Below are positions 41,018 to 49,742 of a stretch of 64,000 nucleotides of DNA, piece by piece. The stretch lies in IMG/VR virus record IMGVR_UViG_3300005436_000501, positions 1 to 64,000 of that record. The stretch is one strand, 5' to 3'. The notes under the pieces are model-generated. The model saw only the letters and a program-made list of their open reading frames with translations. It did no database searches and was not told the DNA's origin. The translations under genes and the position numbers were made by a program. Numbering within the stretch: the stretch's first letter is position 1; each line of letters starts with the position of its first letter. This DNA comes from a virus.

Positions 41018-41220
41018 CCGGCACCGCCCGAATAACAGTCCCCGAGGTATTCGGCCAGCAGGTCGGACGACCATCGGTGGCGGCAGCGCGGGCACCGGTA
41101 TTCGCACCTGATCCACGCGCCGATCTGGACTCTCGACGCGGGCAGTACGAACCGCGCGCTCTCGCAGGCGTAGCAGCGGTCCGAGAACGGGGGAGCGGGC
41201 AGCGCGACCAGGCTCGTCAT
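41014..41220 (-). CDS. small zinc-ribbon protein, 68 aa
   Basis: CYACES and CEYRCPRCRHRW form a two-knuckle zinc ribbon. Coupled to the nuclease-like gene by GTGA. Unknown role. Confidence 0.6.
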   Translation of the reverse strand: MTSLVALPAPPFSDRCYACESARFVLPASRVQIGAWIRCEYRCPRCRHRWSSDLLAEYLGDCYSGGAG

Positions 41221-41639
41221 GACGGGTCAGCCGCCCTCGGCGGCCGGAATGCGCTACAGGTCTCGTCTCCCGCGATGTCCCAGGTCATCCCGTCGAAGTC
41301 GACGCCGACGGGTTGCGTGCGGCCGTTGTCGTAGACGAGCCACATATGGACGGGCAGTCGCTCTTTGTAGCCATCCCGCTTGAAGGTCCAGCCGCCGCCC
41401 GGGAGTGCTGCGACCACCCGGGGTCCCGCGGTATCCGGTGGGGTCGTCCGCGCGCCGACAGGCTGGGCCGCGTCGGCGATTGCGTCGATCAGGTCGTCCG
41501 TGTGGTCGTCGAGCCACACGCTGAACGCCGTCCCGAGTGCCTTGGTGATGAGTTCCGGGATGCTGACGGGGTGTTCGTTGAGCCAGTCGCTCCACGCCCC
41601 GGCCACACCCTCAGCGGTCGCGTCGCCTTTGCTGGTCAT
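41217..41639 (-). CDS. hypothetical protein, 140 aa
   Basis: Helical first half with repeated Trp, beta-rich second half. ATGA overlap downstream. Not recognised. Confidence 0.65.
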   Translation of the reverse strand: MTSKGDATAEGVAGAWSDWLNEHPVSIPELITKALGTAFSVWLDDHTDDLIDAIADAAQPVGARTTPPDTAGPRVVAALPGGGWTFKRDGYKERLPVHMWLVYDNGRTQPVGVDFDGMTWDIAGDETCSAFRPPRAADPS

Positions 41640-41941
41640 GGTCGTCTACTCCTTGTCTTGTCGGCGGTGTCTGGTATCGCGAAGAGCGAGTCCTGCCCGG
41701 GCGGCCCGTTGGGCTCCGGCCGGGAGGTGCCGCGCGTCCTGGCTCGCGCCGCTCCGGTGGCGCACTTGTGCCGGTGGTGGCCGAGGTGCCCCTGCGGGGT
41801 GCGCCACGCCGCGACGACCTCGGCCTTGGTGAACCCGGTCCCGTCCGCTTTGAGCACGCCGAGGCGTGTCGGGTCCGGGTCGAGCAGCCCCGATGGGGTC
41901 GCGAGGACCGGGGCGGCGCAGGACGGGCAGGCGTCAGGCAT
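41636..41941 (-). CDS. CxxC hypothetical protein, 101 aa
   Basis: MPDACPSCAAP start in an ATGCCTGA overlap; a later HLGHHRHKC completes a possible zinc site. Disordered tail. Unknown. Confidence 0.6.
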   Translation of the reverse strand: MPDACPSCAAPVLATPSGLLDPDPTRLGVLKADGTGFTKAEVVAAWRTPQGHLGHHRHKCATGAARARTRGTSRPEPNGPPGQDSLFAIPDTADKTRSRRP

Positions 41942-42473
41942 CCGGGTCACCCCCGAGGTCCAGCGCCCCGCGAACCCGCCGCGCACACGCGTCGAAGCCC
42001 GCCTGCCAGGCGTCAATGCCCGCGCCGTCGTCCGCGTCAAGCCACGCCAGCAGCGGCATCCCGACCCACACGGTCAACGCGAGCAGCGAGCACAGGTCCG
42101 GCGCGATCGCACCGGTCTCGATGCGGCTGATGGTGGTGTCCGCCTGGCAATACCGGTGCAAGTCCCCCGCCTCGCCCGGACCCGACGCCCGCTGCGCGTG
42201 CCAGCACGACGTGGACAGGTAGGCGTGGCCCCGCTTGGGCGCGCCCTCGTCGGGCACGATCCAGCCCTCGAAGGTGCGCACGATCCACTCCTGGTCGACC
42301 GCGAGCGCGAGCAGCGCGAACGTGTTCGCCACCCCCGCGCGCTCACAGGCGCGTTGTAAACGCCGGTACAGCCCGTCCTGCGAGGTCCCGTCGCGGCTGG
42401 CGACCGCCCTGAGCGGCTGCCCGTCGGCGATGCGGGCCGGGTTCCAGCGGTCCCGCATGATCGGTGCGGTCAT
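41934..42473 (-). CDS. XRE-like hypothetical protein, 179 aa
   Basis: The segment DTTISRIETGAIAPDLCSLLAL near residue 120 resembles the recognition half of a Cro/C1 helix-turn-helix, followed by MPLLAWL. The first half is unassigned. ATGA overlap upstream. Confidence 0.5.
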   Translation of the reverse strand: MTAPIMRDRWNPARIADGQPLRAVASRDGTSQDGLYRRLQRACERAGVANTFALLALAVDQEWIVRTFEGWIVPDEGAPKRGHAYLSTSCWHAQRASGPGEAGDLHRYCQADTTISRIETGAIAPDLCSLLALTVWVGMPLLAWLDADDGAGIDAWQAGFDACARRVRGALDLGGDPDA

Positions 42474-42868
42474 GGCCGCTCCCCGAGGTAGGCGCGGGCG
42501 GCCGCGAGTGTCGCGGTCCATTCGTCGCGCACGCCGACCAGGCATTGCAGTACCCGGCCGTGCTCGTCCTCGTAGGCGCTCCAGTGGGCCATCTCGCGGG
42601 CGGCGGCGTCCCACTGGTCGGCGATGAGCAGTGCGACGCCCGGGTGCATCCCGGCGATGTGCTCGGCGTCGGCGCGCTCATGAACGTCGCTGCCGATCCA
42701 TCGGTACTCGGTTCGCGGTCTTGCGGGCGGGCTCTGGTCGGCGCGCACCTCGTAGAAGTCCCACTCGGGCAGGGTGATGGACTCCCAGCGGCCCGATGTC
42801 GCGGCGGCGGCGCGGTCCCGCATGAGTGCTGCGGCGCGCCTGATCGTGTCGTGCGGCGCCTCAACCAT
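42470..42868 (-). CDS. DUF6221-related protein, 132 aa
   Basis: ERADAEHIAGMHPGVALLIADQWDAAA resembles the helical half of DUF6221; similar layout in the 4639 and 50831 genes (VTRAAKLMHERAD there, RRAAALMRDRA here). Unknown function, but repeated in the element. Confidence 0.5.
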   Translation of the reverse strand: MVEAPHDTIRRAAALMRDRAAAATSGRWESITLPEWDFYEVRADQSPPARPRTEYRWIGSDVHERADAEHIAGMHPGVALLIADQWDAAAREMAHWSAYEDEHGRVLQCLVGVRDEWTATLAAARAYLGERP

Positions 42869-43091
42869 GGTCGGCCTCGCACTGGGCGAGCAGGCTCAGC
42901 CGCGCGGCCTCACAGGTGTCCGTGGTGATGGCGTCGAGCGCTTCGTAGACCTCGCCGAGGCTCGTCCCGCACTGACCGGCGGGCCAGTCGTTGCCGTCCA
43001 CCCGCCACCCGGTCTGCCCGTCGAACGGGTCGGGCGGCGGCGGGAGCGCCGCGGCGAGCCGGTCGGCGATACGGCGCAGGAATCTAGGCAT
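42861..43091 (-). CDS. hypothetical protein, 76 aa
   Basis: Basic amphipathic N-terminal helix, Pro-rich linker, helical tail with three Cys. Overlaps both neighbours by 8 bp. Unknown. Confidence 0.55.
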   Translation of the reverse strand: MPRFLRRIADRLAAALPPPPDPFDGQTGWRVDGNDWPAGQCGTSLGEVYEALDAITTDTCEAARLSLLAQCEADHG

Positions 43092-43425
43092 GGGTGTTCT
43101 CCCGTCGTGTGGCGAACGCCCGTTCGGGGCTGAGCGCCCCGGGGCGGCGGAACGCGAGCGCGGAGCGGACCTCGGGCCGGCCGTGGCCGCGCAACCGGAC
43201 CCGCTCGATCACCAGCCAGAAGCGGGCGCCCGGCCGGACGAGCGGCGCGTCCCGGTCCGACACGAGCGCCAGATCGACGTAGTCGCGCCGCCGCTCGCCC
43301 CGAACGCGCGCCGAGAAGAAGCCGTCGAACACGGCCGTGACCGTGCCCTCGCGGATCTCGCGGCGGGCCACCACCGCGCCGTCGGGGGTGCCCGTAAGCC
43401 ACGACGGGCCGAGGTCTTCGGTCAC
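43084..43425 (-). CDS. hypothetical beta-rich protein, 113 aa
   Basis: Alternating hydrophobic strands (FDGFFSARVRG, YVDLALVSD, RFWLVIERVRL). GTGA overlap upstream. Not recognised. Confidence 0.6.
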   Translation of the reverse strand: MTEDLGPSWLTGTPDGAVVARREIREGTVTAVFDGFFSARVRGERRRDYVDLALVSDRDAPLVRPGARFWLVIERVRLRGHGRPEVRSALAFRRPGALSPERAFATRRENTHA

Positions 43426-43712
43426 GACACGCCCCCGATCTCGGGAGCGAAGAATTCCGGCAACGGCTCCGGCCCCGAGTAACGCACGCAGGCGCAGGCG
43501 GCGTATCCGTCCAGCACTTCCTCGCTCCCGTTGTACCTGTACGTCTTCACCCGCGCGTTGCAGCGGCCGGTGGCGGGGTCGTGGGTGTGGATTCCGTGCG
43601 TGCAGCCGCAGATCGGCTTGGCCGGCTTCGGTGGTTTCGGGTGTTTGCGCCGGCTGGGCAGGAACCGGCCGATCAGGACACCGGCCAGGGCGATCAGGGC
43701 GCCTTCGAGCAT
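43422..43712 (-). CDS. N-anchored membrane protein, 96 aa
   Basis: Residues 3-18 form one hydrophobic helix, followed by a basic Lys/Pro linker and a Cys/His segment (CGCTHGIHTHD, CNAR, CACVRY) that could bind metal. Unknown. Confidence 0.6.
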   Translation of the reverse strand: MLEGALIALAGVLIGRFLPSRRKHPKPPKPAKPICGCTHGIHTHDPATGRCNARVKTYRYNGSEEVLDGYAACACVRYSGPEPLPEFFAPEIGGVS

Positions 43713-43772
43713 CGGGGGATCTCCTACGTGCCGAAGGCGCGGCGCCCACCCGGGACGCCGCGCCCGGGTGGG

Positions 43773-44381
43773 CTACTTCTGCAACTGGGGGATGTTCGCG
43801 TACACCGGGATCACGGCGTTGCTCACCAGGAACGGCATGTCCGTCTCGACCAATGCGCCGCCCGCTGTGCGGAAGAACACCCCGAACGATCCGCCCTCGT
43901 CCGGACCGTAGGAGCCGTCGTCACCGGGCGCGAGGTTCGTGCATGAGGTGTTGTTCGCGCAGTTCACGTTGACGTCGGTGCTGGTCATCTGCGAGCCGGT
44001 CGAGGAGACCTTGCCCTGGATGACGTAGTAACCGACCGGTGTCCCGCCGAAGGTGAAGATGTAGACGAAGTTTGTTGATCCGCGGGAGTTGTAAGCCTGG
44101 AGCCGGAACGCGAGGTTCTTCAATTCCAGCGGGTCGGACGGCGGATTGGGGGCACAGTTCCCGGCGCTGTCGCAGTTCGCGAACGGATACGGCACCGCCG
44201 CGTCGAACTCGGCCGCGATCGTGCCGGACTTGTTGTTCTGGAACGTCTGGTTCTTGCTCGCGCTGTTCGAACTGGAGTGGTTGCACGCCGCGAGCGTGAC
44301 GACCAGGCCCAGGCCGATCAGCGCGGACGCGGCCAGGGAGACGATGCGCCGGCGGCGCGAAACAGCACGGGCCTTGTTCAC
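43773..44381 (-). CDS. lipoprotein, 202 aa
   Basis: Basic N-terminus, hydrophobic stretch and lipobox LAAC (Cys33), followed by an Asn/Ser-rich linker and a beta-rich domain with DUF4352-like character not confirmed. Predicted outer face of the cytoplasmic membrane. Lipoproteins on prophages can act in superinfection exclusion; that is only an inference here. GTG in a GTGA overlap. Confidence 0.7.
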   Translation of the reverse strand: MNKARAVSRRRRIVSLAASALIGLGLVVTLAACNHSSSNSASKNQTFQNNKSGTIAAEFDAAVPYPFANCDSAGNCAPNPPSDPLELKNLAFRLQAYNSRGSTNFVYIFTFGGTPVGYYVIQGKVSSTGSQMTSTDVNVNCANNTSCTNLAPGDDGSYGPDEGGSFGVFFRTAGGALVETDMPFLVSNAVIPVYANIPQLQK

Positions 44382-44833
44382 GGGGTGACCAGCCTTGTCG
44401 GGTCGGTGGAGCACACGGATGCGGGATCGAGGTGCTGCTTCGGGTAGCCGTCGGGCACGACCGCGAGCGCGTTGTCCAGGTCGCTGTTCCAGGTGGCGAC
44501 GTCGGTGTCGCAGTTCTGCTGGACGCCCTCGAGGTTGACCGCGTCCTGCTTGTCCGCGCCCGGCGCGGCGGCGGCTTTCGTGGCGACCTGGATGTTCTGC
44601 TGGTCGGCCTGCAACTGGGCGTACAGGCCCGTGAAGGTCGCGGACCAGTGCTCGCGGTTGGCGGCGCTACCGCGGTCCTTGCGGACGTCGCCGGTGCCCT
44701 TGACGCTGGCGCTGAACACGCCGAACGCCCACAGGCACAACGGCAGGGCGACGAACAGCAGCAACGCGGCCAGGCAGCCGTACGCCCAGACGCGTTTGGG
44801 GCGCAGGTCGCCGTCGGCGGTGAACACGGACAT
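44378..44833 (-). CDS. single-pass membrane protein, 151 aa
   Basis: One helix at about 17-40 (AYGCLAALLLFVALPLCLW), then a periplasm-like helical domain with two Cys. Coupled to the lipoprotein, so the two probably act together at the envelope. Confidence 0.7.
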   Translation of the reverse strand: MSVFTADGDLRPKRVWAYGCLAALLLFVALPLCLWAFGVFSASVKGTGDVRKDRGSAANREHWSATFTGLYAQLQADQQNIQVATKAAAAPGADKQDAVNLEGVQQNCDTDVATWNSDLDNALAVVPDGYPKQHLDPASVCSTDPTRLVTP

Positions 44834-44848
44834 GGGTGTGAGGTCTCC

Positions 44849-45064
44849 TTAGGTGGTGGTGTCGGGTTTGCGCAGGCCCCGGAAGGGGCGCACATCGGTG
44901 CTGCCATCGCCGCGGCGGATCATGACGTTGCGGGGCCCGTGTGCCTTGGTGCGCACCAGGGGCAGCAGCCCGGTCAGGTTGGGCAGGTCGCGTACAGCGC
45001 CGTTCCACGCCGCGACGACGGTGACGGGTTCGCCCCGCTCGAGATACGTGCTCCCGGTGATCAC
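44849..45064 (-). CDS. hypothetical protein, 71 aa
   Basis: Small basic beta-rich protein; GTG in a GTGA overlap. Unknown. Confidence 0.55.
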   Translation of the reverse strand: MITGSTYLERGEPVTVVAAWNGAVRDLPNLTGLLPLVRTKAHGPRNVMIRRGDGSTDVRPFRGLRKPDTTT

Positions 45065-45621
45065 GGGGCCACCGCCTGTCGGGCGACCGGCCGCACCTTC
45101 ACGACCTGCCCCTTGAAGGCGCAGCCGTTCACGTTGCCGACGGTGAGCGGCCCCGGCTCCCTGATCCCGATCGCATAGGAGCGCACCCAGACCCGGAACC
45201 AGGCGTCGGCCGGTTTGCCCGCGACGTGGCTCTGATCGCTCGTCCACCCGCCGCACCCGCAGCCCGGGTCGCCGCACGGCTTGCCGGTCACGTCGTGCGG
45301 CGCCTTGTTGTAGGTCGCCATCGCTCCGGCGACCATCGGGCACGCCGCAACGGAGTAGGCGGCGCACTCCGGGTGTAGCGCCGGCTCGGACGAGAACCCC
45401 TCGTCGATCATCGACTGCGTGGCGAGGAACAGGTACGGCGGCGGGTCCAGGCGCTGCCCGCAGATCTGGCAGAGGTAGTGCGCGACGCACTCGGCGACGC
45501 GTTTGCCGTGGGTGCCGCCCAGGTGTGTGCGGCCCTCGGCGACCAGGCTGATGTACGGCACGACCAGGCCGCCGAGCAGGGGGCGGCGGGCGCAGCGCGC
45601 GGGGATCGGCGGGGCGGTCAC
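45061..45621 (-). CDS. Cys-rich hypothetical protein, 186 aa
   Basis: CQICGQRLD, HPECAAY and CGDPGCGCGG suggest two metal sites, the first HNH- or ribbon-like. GTGA overlap upstream. Family not recognised. Confidence 0.6.
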   Translation of the reverse strand: MTAPPIPARCARRPLLGGLVVPYISLVAEGRTHLGGTHGKRVAECVAHYLCQICGQRLDPPPYLFLATQSMIDEGFSSEPALHPECAAYSVAACPMVAGAMATYNKAPHDVTGKPCGDPGCGCGGWTSDQSHVAGKPADAWFRVWVRSYAIGIREPGPLTVGNVNGCAFKGQVVKVRPVARQAVAP

Positions 45622-46163
45622 GGGGTCGCCTCCGGCAGGTGCGCGCCTTCCCGCGCCCCGCTCTCGGCGTCGGCACCGGATGCGGGCTCGCCGTCGGGGA
45701 CCTCGTCGTCGGTCGCCGCCCGTTTGGCGTGCACGTCGCGCACCCCGCAGCGCGGGCACGGGAGCACAGCAACCCTGTCTCCGGCGCGGAAAAGCATCAG
45801 GATCGGCCCGGACGTGCAGTTGTAACAGGACCCGACCATGCGGTAGATCCCGCAGCCGCCGTGCTGTTCGCATCTGGCGCAGGTGCACACGCCGCTGACG
45901 GTGAGCATCGATTCCTCCTGGATTTCAGGTGGCAGGACGATGGATGCGGCGGGTAGCCCGGTCAGGAACGCGCGCGTCACGCCGCGCGGCACGACCACCA
46001 GGCGCTCCCCGTCGCCGACCGACACCCCGGCGGGCAGCGTCAGCCACGTCTCGGGGCTGGGCTCGTAGCCCACGACCGCGTAGTCACCCGACGGCAGCTC
46101 GGCGATGAGAGGGCAGTTGCCCGACGACGTGCACGCCGCGGCCGGTCCCGGACCGCGGTTCAC
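45618..46163 (-). CDS. hypothetical protein with internal zinc domain, 181 aa
   Basis: The first about 85 residues are a small beta domain; the second part starts MLTVSGVCTCARCEQHGGCG, with its own AGGAGGA ribosome site 6 nt before an in-frame ATG at 45907, and contains CYNC and CPRCG. Two products, long and short, or a fusion of two genes, are both possible. Confidence 0.6.
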   Translation of the reverse strand: MNRGPGPAAACTSSGNCPLIAELPSGDYAVVGYEPSPETWLTLPAGVSVGDGERLVVVPRGVTRAFLTGLPAASIVLPPEIQEESMLTVSGVCTCARCEQHGGCGIYRMVGSCYNCTSGPILMLFRAGDRVAVLPCPRCGVRDVHAKRAATDDEVPDGEPASGADAESGAREGAHLPEATP

Positions 46164-46429
46164 GGCCGCCTCCCGTCGCGCACAGGCGGCCGCACCAGCA
46201 GCCAGCCGAACCCCGACACCACGGCCACCGAGGCGGCGAGCCCGGCGGACGGGTACTCGGCGGGAAACAGCAGCACGACCGCGATCAGGAAGCACACCCA
46301 CCCGGCCGTGGCCAGCGCCGCGGCGACCATGCCGCGCAGCCACCACGCCCGGTCGAACGCGGCCAGCAGCAGCGCGGCGAGCACACCCGCCACGGCTGCG
46401 GCGGTGGAGACCGGTTCACGGCGGGTCAC
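46160..46429 (-). CDS. membrane protein, three helices, 89 aa
   Basis: Hydrophobic segments near residues 8-25, 31-52 and 57-78. GTG in a GTGA overlap. Size and topology would suit a small membrane effector; not identified. Confidence 0.6.
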   Translation of the reverse strand: MTRREPVSTAAAVAGVLAALLLAAFDRAWWLRGMVAAALATAGWVCFLIAVVLLFPAEYPSAGLAASVAVVSGFGWLLVRPPVRDGRRP

Positions 46430-46854
46430 CGCGACCACCGCAGCCACCGGCCCCACCCGCGCGCCCCGGCCGATGCCGCTTCCGGGCGGACCGGCTTGGG
46501 TTCGTCGCCGCCGCTGCGGCAGTCCGGCCCGCATACGTGTGCTGCGCCCTCGTCGTCATCCGCGTCCTCGGCGGTCTCCCGGTCGATGCGCTCGACCATC
46601 CGCAGCGCCGCATCGTCGCGGCCCGCGGCGGCCTGCGCGCGGCGAAGCTGTCCGATCACGGCCTTCTGGTTGGCGACGCGCCTGCGCAGCGCGCCGGCCT
46701 CGATTTCGAGTTCGGCGACGCGTCGGCGCGCCGCGGTCAGGTCGCCGGCCATGCGCAGCACGCCCACACCGAACAGGTGCCGCCCCTCCTCGTCGAGGTC
46801 GAACGGGTCGACGGCCGCTGCGGTGTGCGCGGGGTCGGCGGTGACAGGGTTCAA
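46426..46854 (-). CDS. coiled-coil protein, 142 aa
   Basis: Charged helix at about 40-90. TTG start with AAAGGAG 7 nt upstream. C-terminus has HVCGPDCRSG. Unknown. Confidence 0.6.
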   Translation of the reverse strand: MNPVTADPAHTAAAVDPFDLDEEGRHLFGVGVLRMAGDLTAARRRVAELEIEAGALRRRVANQKAVIGQLRRAQAAAGRDDAALRMVERIDRETAEDADDDEGAAHVCGPDCRSGGDEPKPVRPEAASAGARGWGRWLRWSR

Positions 46855-46879
46855 CGGGTTCTCCTTTGGGTGCGGGCAG

Positions 46880-47272
46880 TCAGTGGCGGCGCGGCGGACG
46901 GCGCCAGGAGGGGCGCCGTACGGGCCGCTGCGGGGCGTCAGGGATGCTCGGCGGCACGGGCTCCGCGGTGCCGGACTGGGGTGCCTGGAGAGCCTTCTGC
47001 GCGTCGGCGAGCCGGCCGCGCAGTCCCCGGATCTCCGCGTCGCGCGCCCGGATCACGTTGTCCATGGCCACGCCGTACGACTCGCCGAGGTCGGCCCGAT
47101 GTCGGGCGTCGGCGAGATCCTCAGTGGCCTGCGCGAGCCGGATGCGGGCGTCGTCGCGTTCGGCGACGACGCGGCGCACGGTCTTCTCAAGCCCCTGGAT
47201 CTGATCGAGGATGCTCGGCTCGCGCACGGTTACGGGCGGCGCGGTAACGGTTTCTTCGGTGGTGGTGCTCAA
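46880..47272 (-). CDS. coiled-coil protein, 130 aa
   Basis: Residues 20-95 are one long charged helix (LDQIQGLEKTVRRVVAERDD). TTG start, AAGG upstream; basic tail. Possibly a paralogue in style of the previous gene. Unknown. Confidence 0.6.
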   Translation of the reverse strand: MSTTTEETVTAPPVTVREPSILDQIQGLEKTVRRVVAERDDARIRLAQATEDLADARHRADLGESYGVAMDNVIRARDAEIRGLRGRLADAQKALQAPQSGTAEPVPPSIPDAPQRPVRRPSWRRPPRRH

Positions 47273-47317
47273 CGGTGTGCCTTGCTGTTCGATACCGGTT
47301 GACGGACTGTAGTGGAT

Positions 47318-47807
47318 CTAGATGTTCGGTGGCTGATCACCGGGTGTGGTGAGCGGATCCACAGGCGGGAGGGGTTGCGCGGCTATGTCCGCGAGGACCA
47401 CGGCGAGCGCGACGAGATGCTGGCGGTCCCACCCGGCCAGCGCGCCCCGCGCCGCGTCCGCATCCCGGCCGGCGACCGCCGAGACGAGGTCCTCGGCGGG
47501 CCCGGTCATCGTCAGGGCCAGCAGGTCCGCGGCGAGACCGGGTAGGTTGCGGCGGCGCTTCGCGATCCGGTCGTCCAGGCTCGACCTCGAGATCCCGAGC
47601 CCCGCCGCGGTTATCTCGCGGTCCAGGCCGTCGAGGTCGGCGATCACGATCAAGGCGCCGCGTTCCAGCTCGGTCAGCGTGACCGGGTCGCCGAGCAGCG
47701 CCCGGCGGATCGCCCCCCCCGTCGACGAGGTGCACCGCGCGCTCGTGGCGCTGCGCGGCGAGGTCCCGGATCGTGCGCCGGGTCGTCTCGCCCGGGCGGT
47801 CGGTCAC
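47318..47807 (-). pseudogene. gene frameshifted at a C8/G8 tract
   Basis: VTDRPGETTRRTIRDLAAQ starts in a GTGA overlap; at the run of eight C (about 47713-47720) the natural continuation AIRRALLGDPVTLTELERG and IVIADLDGLDREI shifts frame. Seven bases would restore about 160 aa. The C-terminal half has ITAAGLGISRSSLDDRIAKRRR, possibly HTH-like. Sequencing error, decay or phase variation. Confidence 0.6.
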
Positions 47808-48334
47808 GCCGCACCGCCCACGGCCGTAAAGTGCAGGACCAGCTGCGAGCCCTTGACCGGCTCGCCCAGTGTGTACGTGGTGCTCAGGACGTACCGCTCG
47901 TCGTCCCCGGGTAGGTAGCCGGCGACGACGATGCCGTCGATACATGCCTTGACCGTGGGCTGGACATTGTCCGAGTCCTGATGCCTGCGGTCGCGGGGGT
48001 GCAGGACTGCGGTGACGCGGACGCGCTCCAGCTTCGGCAGCCGGTGGGCGCGCGCCATCAGGGCGGCGTCGGCGCGGATCTGCTTGACGATGCGCGCCTT
48101 GGCGCGGAAGTCGTGCCGGTCGTTGGCGGACAGGAGGTCGTAGCCGGCGGGCAGTGCGACGGTGTAGGTGGTGCTCTCCCCGTCCGCACGTGCCGCACAC
48201 CGGTGCGGACGGGGAGAGCCTGGGTCCGGGCCGGCCGTGGGGACCGGCCCGGGGATCGTGGCGGCGAGGAGTTCGTCGAGCGCCGCGCGCGGACAGGCGT
48301 CGACCGGGATCACGGTCTGCTCCGGGGCGCTCAC
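47804..48334 (-). CDS. RusA-like Holliday junction resolvase
   Basis: 176 aa; the C-terminal 120 residues have the RusA pattern: LLSANDRHDFRAKA, DSDNVQPTVKACIDG and YLPGDDERYV, including the paired acidic residues that bind metal. The first 45 residues are disordered. Resolves recombination or replication junctions together with the RecT-like system. GTG in a GTGA overlap. Confidence 0.8.
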   Translation of the reverse strand: MSAPEQTVIPVDACPRAALDELLAATIPGPVPTAGPDPGSPRPHRCAARADGESTTYTVALPAGYDLLSANDRHDFRAKARIVKQIRADAALMARAHRLPKLERVRVTAVLHPRDRRHQDSDNVQPTVKACIDGIVVAGYLPGDDERYVLSTTYTLGEPVKGSQLVLHFTAVGGAA

Positions 48335-48873
48335 GACGCCGTCCCGTGCTGCTCGAGCACCGCAGCGAGCGCGGCCGGCTGCGGGCGCCAGAACCCGAGC
48401 GCGCCACGGCATGCCACGGGCTGGGCCAACGCGAACCGCCGGCCGAGCCGCACATGCCAGGCGCCCTGCTCGGCCCACTCGGAGCAGTCGCCGTCGCACC
48501 GGTGGCAGTCCTCGATCACCGCCGCCCCGACGACCGCCCCGGTGGGCATCGTGGACGGAGTGGCGGATCCGGAGGTGAGCCACTGGCACATCACCCAGGA
48601 GCGCGACGCGGCGTCGAGGTCGTAGCGCAAGCCGGCGTGGATGAGGACCAGTCCGCGACGGTTGACCCTGGTTGTCCTGTTCTCGACGGACTTGGGGCCG
48701 CCGTTGCCGCCGGGCTGGCCGACAATCGCGGACGCCCACGGCTGCCGCACGGTCCATGCGCGCAGGTCCACGCGGGCGGCGTCGGCGAGCGCCCGGGTGT
48801 CGATCGGGGGCGCGGGGTGCGCGTCGGCGTCCGCCGCGGCGATACCGGCGAGCAGTTCGGTGTCGGTCGTCAC
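48331..48873 (-). CDS. ASCH-domain-like protein, 180 aa
   Basis: WTVRQPWASAIVG, SVENRTTRV, LVLIHAG and TGAVVGAAVIEDCH follow the ASCH beta-barrel, a fold linked to RNA or modified-nucleotide binding. A CHRCDGDC insert is present. Coupled to RusA-like gene. Confidence 0.68.
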   Translation of the reverse strand: MTTDTELLAGIAAADADAHPAPPIDTRALADAARVDLRAWTVRQPWASAIVGQPGGNGGPKSVENRTTRVNRRGLVLIHAGLRYDLDAASRSWVMCQWLTSGSATPSTMPTGAVVGAAVIEDCHRCDGDCSEWAEQGAWHVRLGRRFALAQPVACRGALGFWRPQPAALAAVLEQHGTAS

Positions 48874-49742
48874 GACGCACCGCCCGACTGTTCGGCGTCG
48901 ATAGCCTTGCGCGCGTCAGCGATAGCGGAGCGCAGCAACCGCTCGGTGTCCTCCATGCGCTCCAACGCCTCGGCCGCGGCCTTCACCGCCCGCCCCTTGG
49001 CGATCAACTCCCGCAGCGCAGAGCCCAGAACTTCAGGCGAGACGTACTCGCCGAAGTCGTAGCTGTCCAACTGGAACCCGCAGGACTTCTCCAACTCCTC
49101 CAACCGCTTGAGGCGGCGGTGCGTCTCGGCCGAGCCGGGGGCGGTGGCCTGCCGCCGAAGCGCCTGCATCTGCTTGTGGTGCTCGTTGACGAGGCGGTTG
49201 CGCTGCCGCTCGACTTCTTTGTTGCGGTCGGTTTCCATCGACACCAGCAGCGCCGCGAGTAGAGCCGTGGTGGGGCGCAGTTCGCGGCGCTCGGCCGGGG
49301 TGACCACCTTGAAGCGGCGCGCCTTGCCGGGCACCATCAGGCCCCAGCCGGGCGGCAGCAACTGCGGCGGCGCGACCATGGTGTTCGGGGCGACGATCCA
49401 GAACGTGTTGCTGTGCGCCCACCACGCCTCGGCCTTGTCGGGCTGGTCGAGTTCCCGTTGGAAGTCGGCGCGGCCGGTCTTAAGCTCGCACACGTCCACC
49501 GTGTAGCCCCGGCTCGCCCACAGTCCGACGTGGACAGCGTCCGCACGGTGGATGCGGTCGGGCGCGGTGACCTCGGTGAGGAACACGGCGCCAGGCCGGG
49601 ACTGGCCGGGCATCAGGTAGTGGTCGCGCAGCGCCTCGAGCAACTGCGCCGTGTTCGCCGGTGTCGGTGTGGACTCAGCCTCGGTGACGGCCGACACGCC
49701 GACCGGGGCGGGAAGGTCGAGTTGGGTCTGCGTCTCGGTCAT
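48870..49742 (-). CDS. MmcB-like PD-(D/E)XK nuclease-type protein
   Basis: 290 aa. HRADAVHVGLW (Asp68), VCELKTGRADF (Glu86, Lys88) and KAEAWWAHSNTFWIVAP resemble the MmcB/RecB-like restriction-endonuclease fold used in DNA repair. The second half is a long coiled coil (KEVERQRNRLVNEHHKQ). Possible DNA-end or mutagenic-repair factor. Confidence 0.6.
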   Translation of the reverse strand: MTETQTQLDLPAPVGVSAVTEAESTPTPANTAQLLEALRDHYLMPGQSRPGAVFLTEVTAPDRIHRADAVHVGLWASRGYTVDVCELKTGRADFQRELDQPDKAEAWWAHSNTFWIVAPNTMVAPPQLLPPGWGLMVPGKARRFKVVTPAERRELRPTTALLAALLVSMETDRNKEVERQRNRLVNEHHKQMQALRRQATAPGSAETHRRLKRLEELEKSCGFQLDSYDFGEYVSPEVLGSALRELIAKGRAVKAAAEALERMEDTERLLRSAIADARKAIDAEQSGGAS

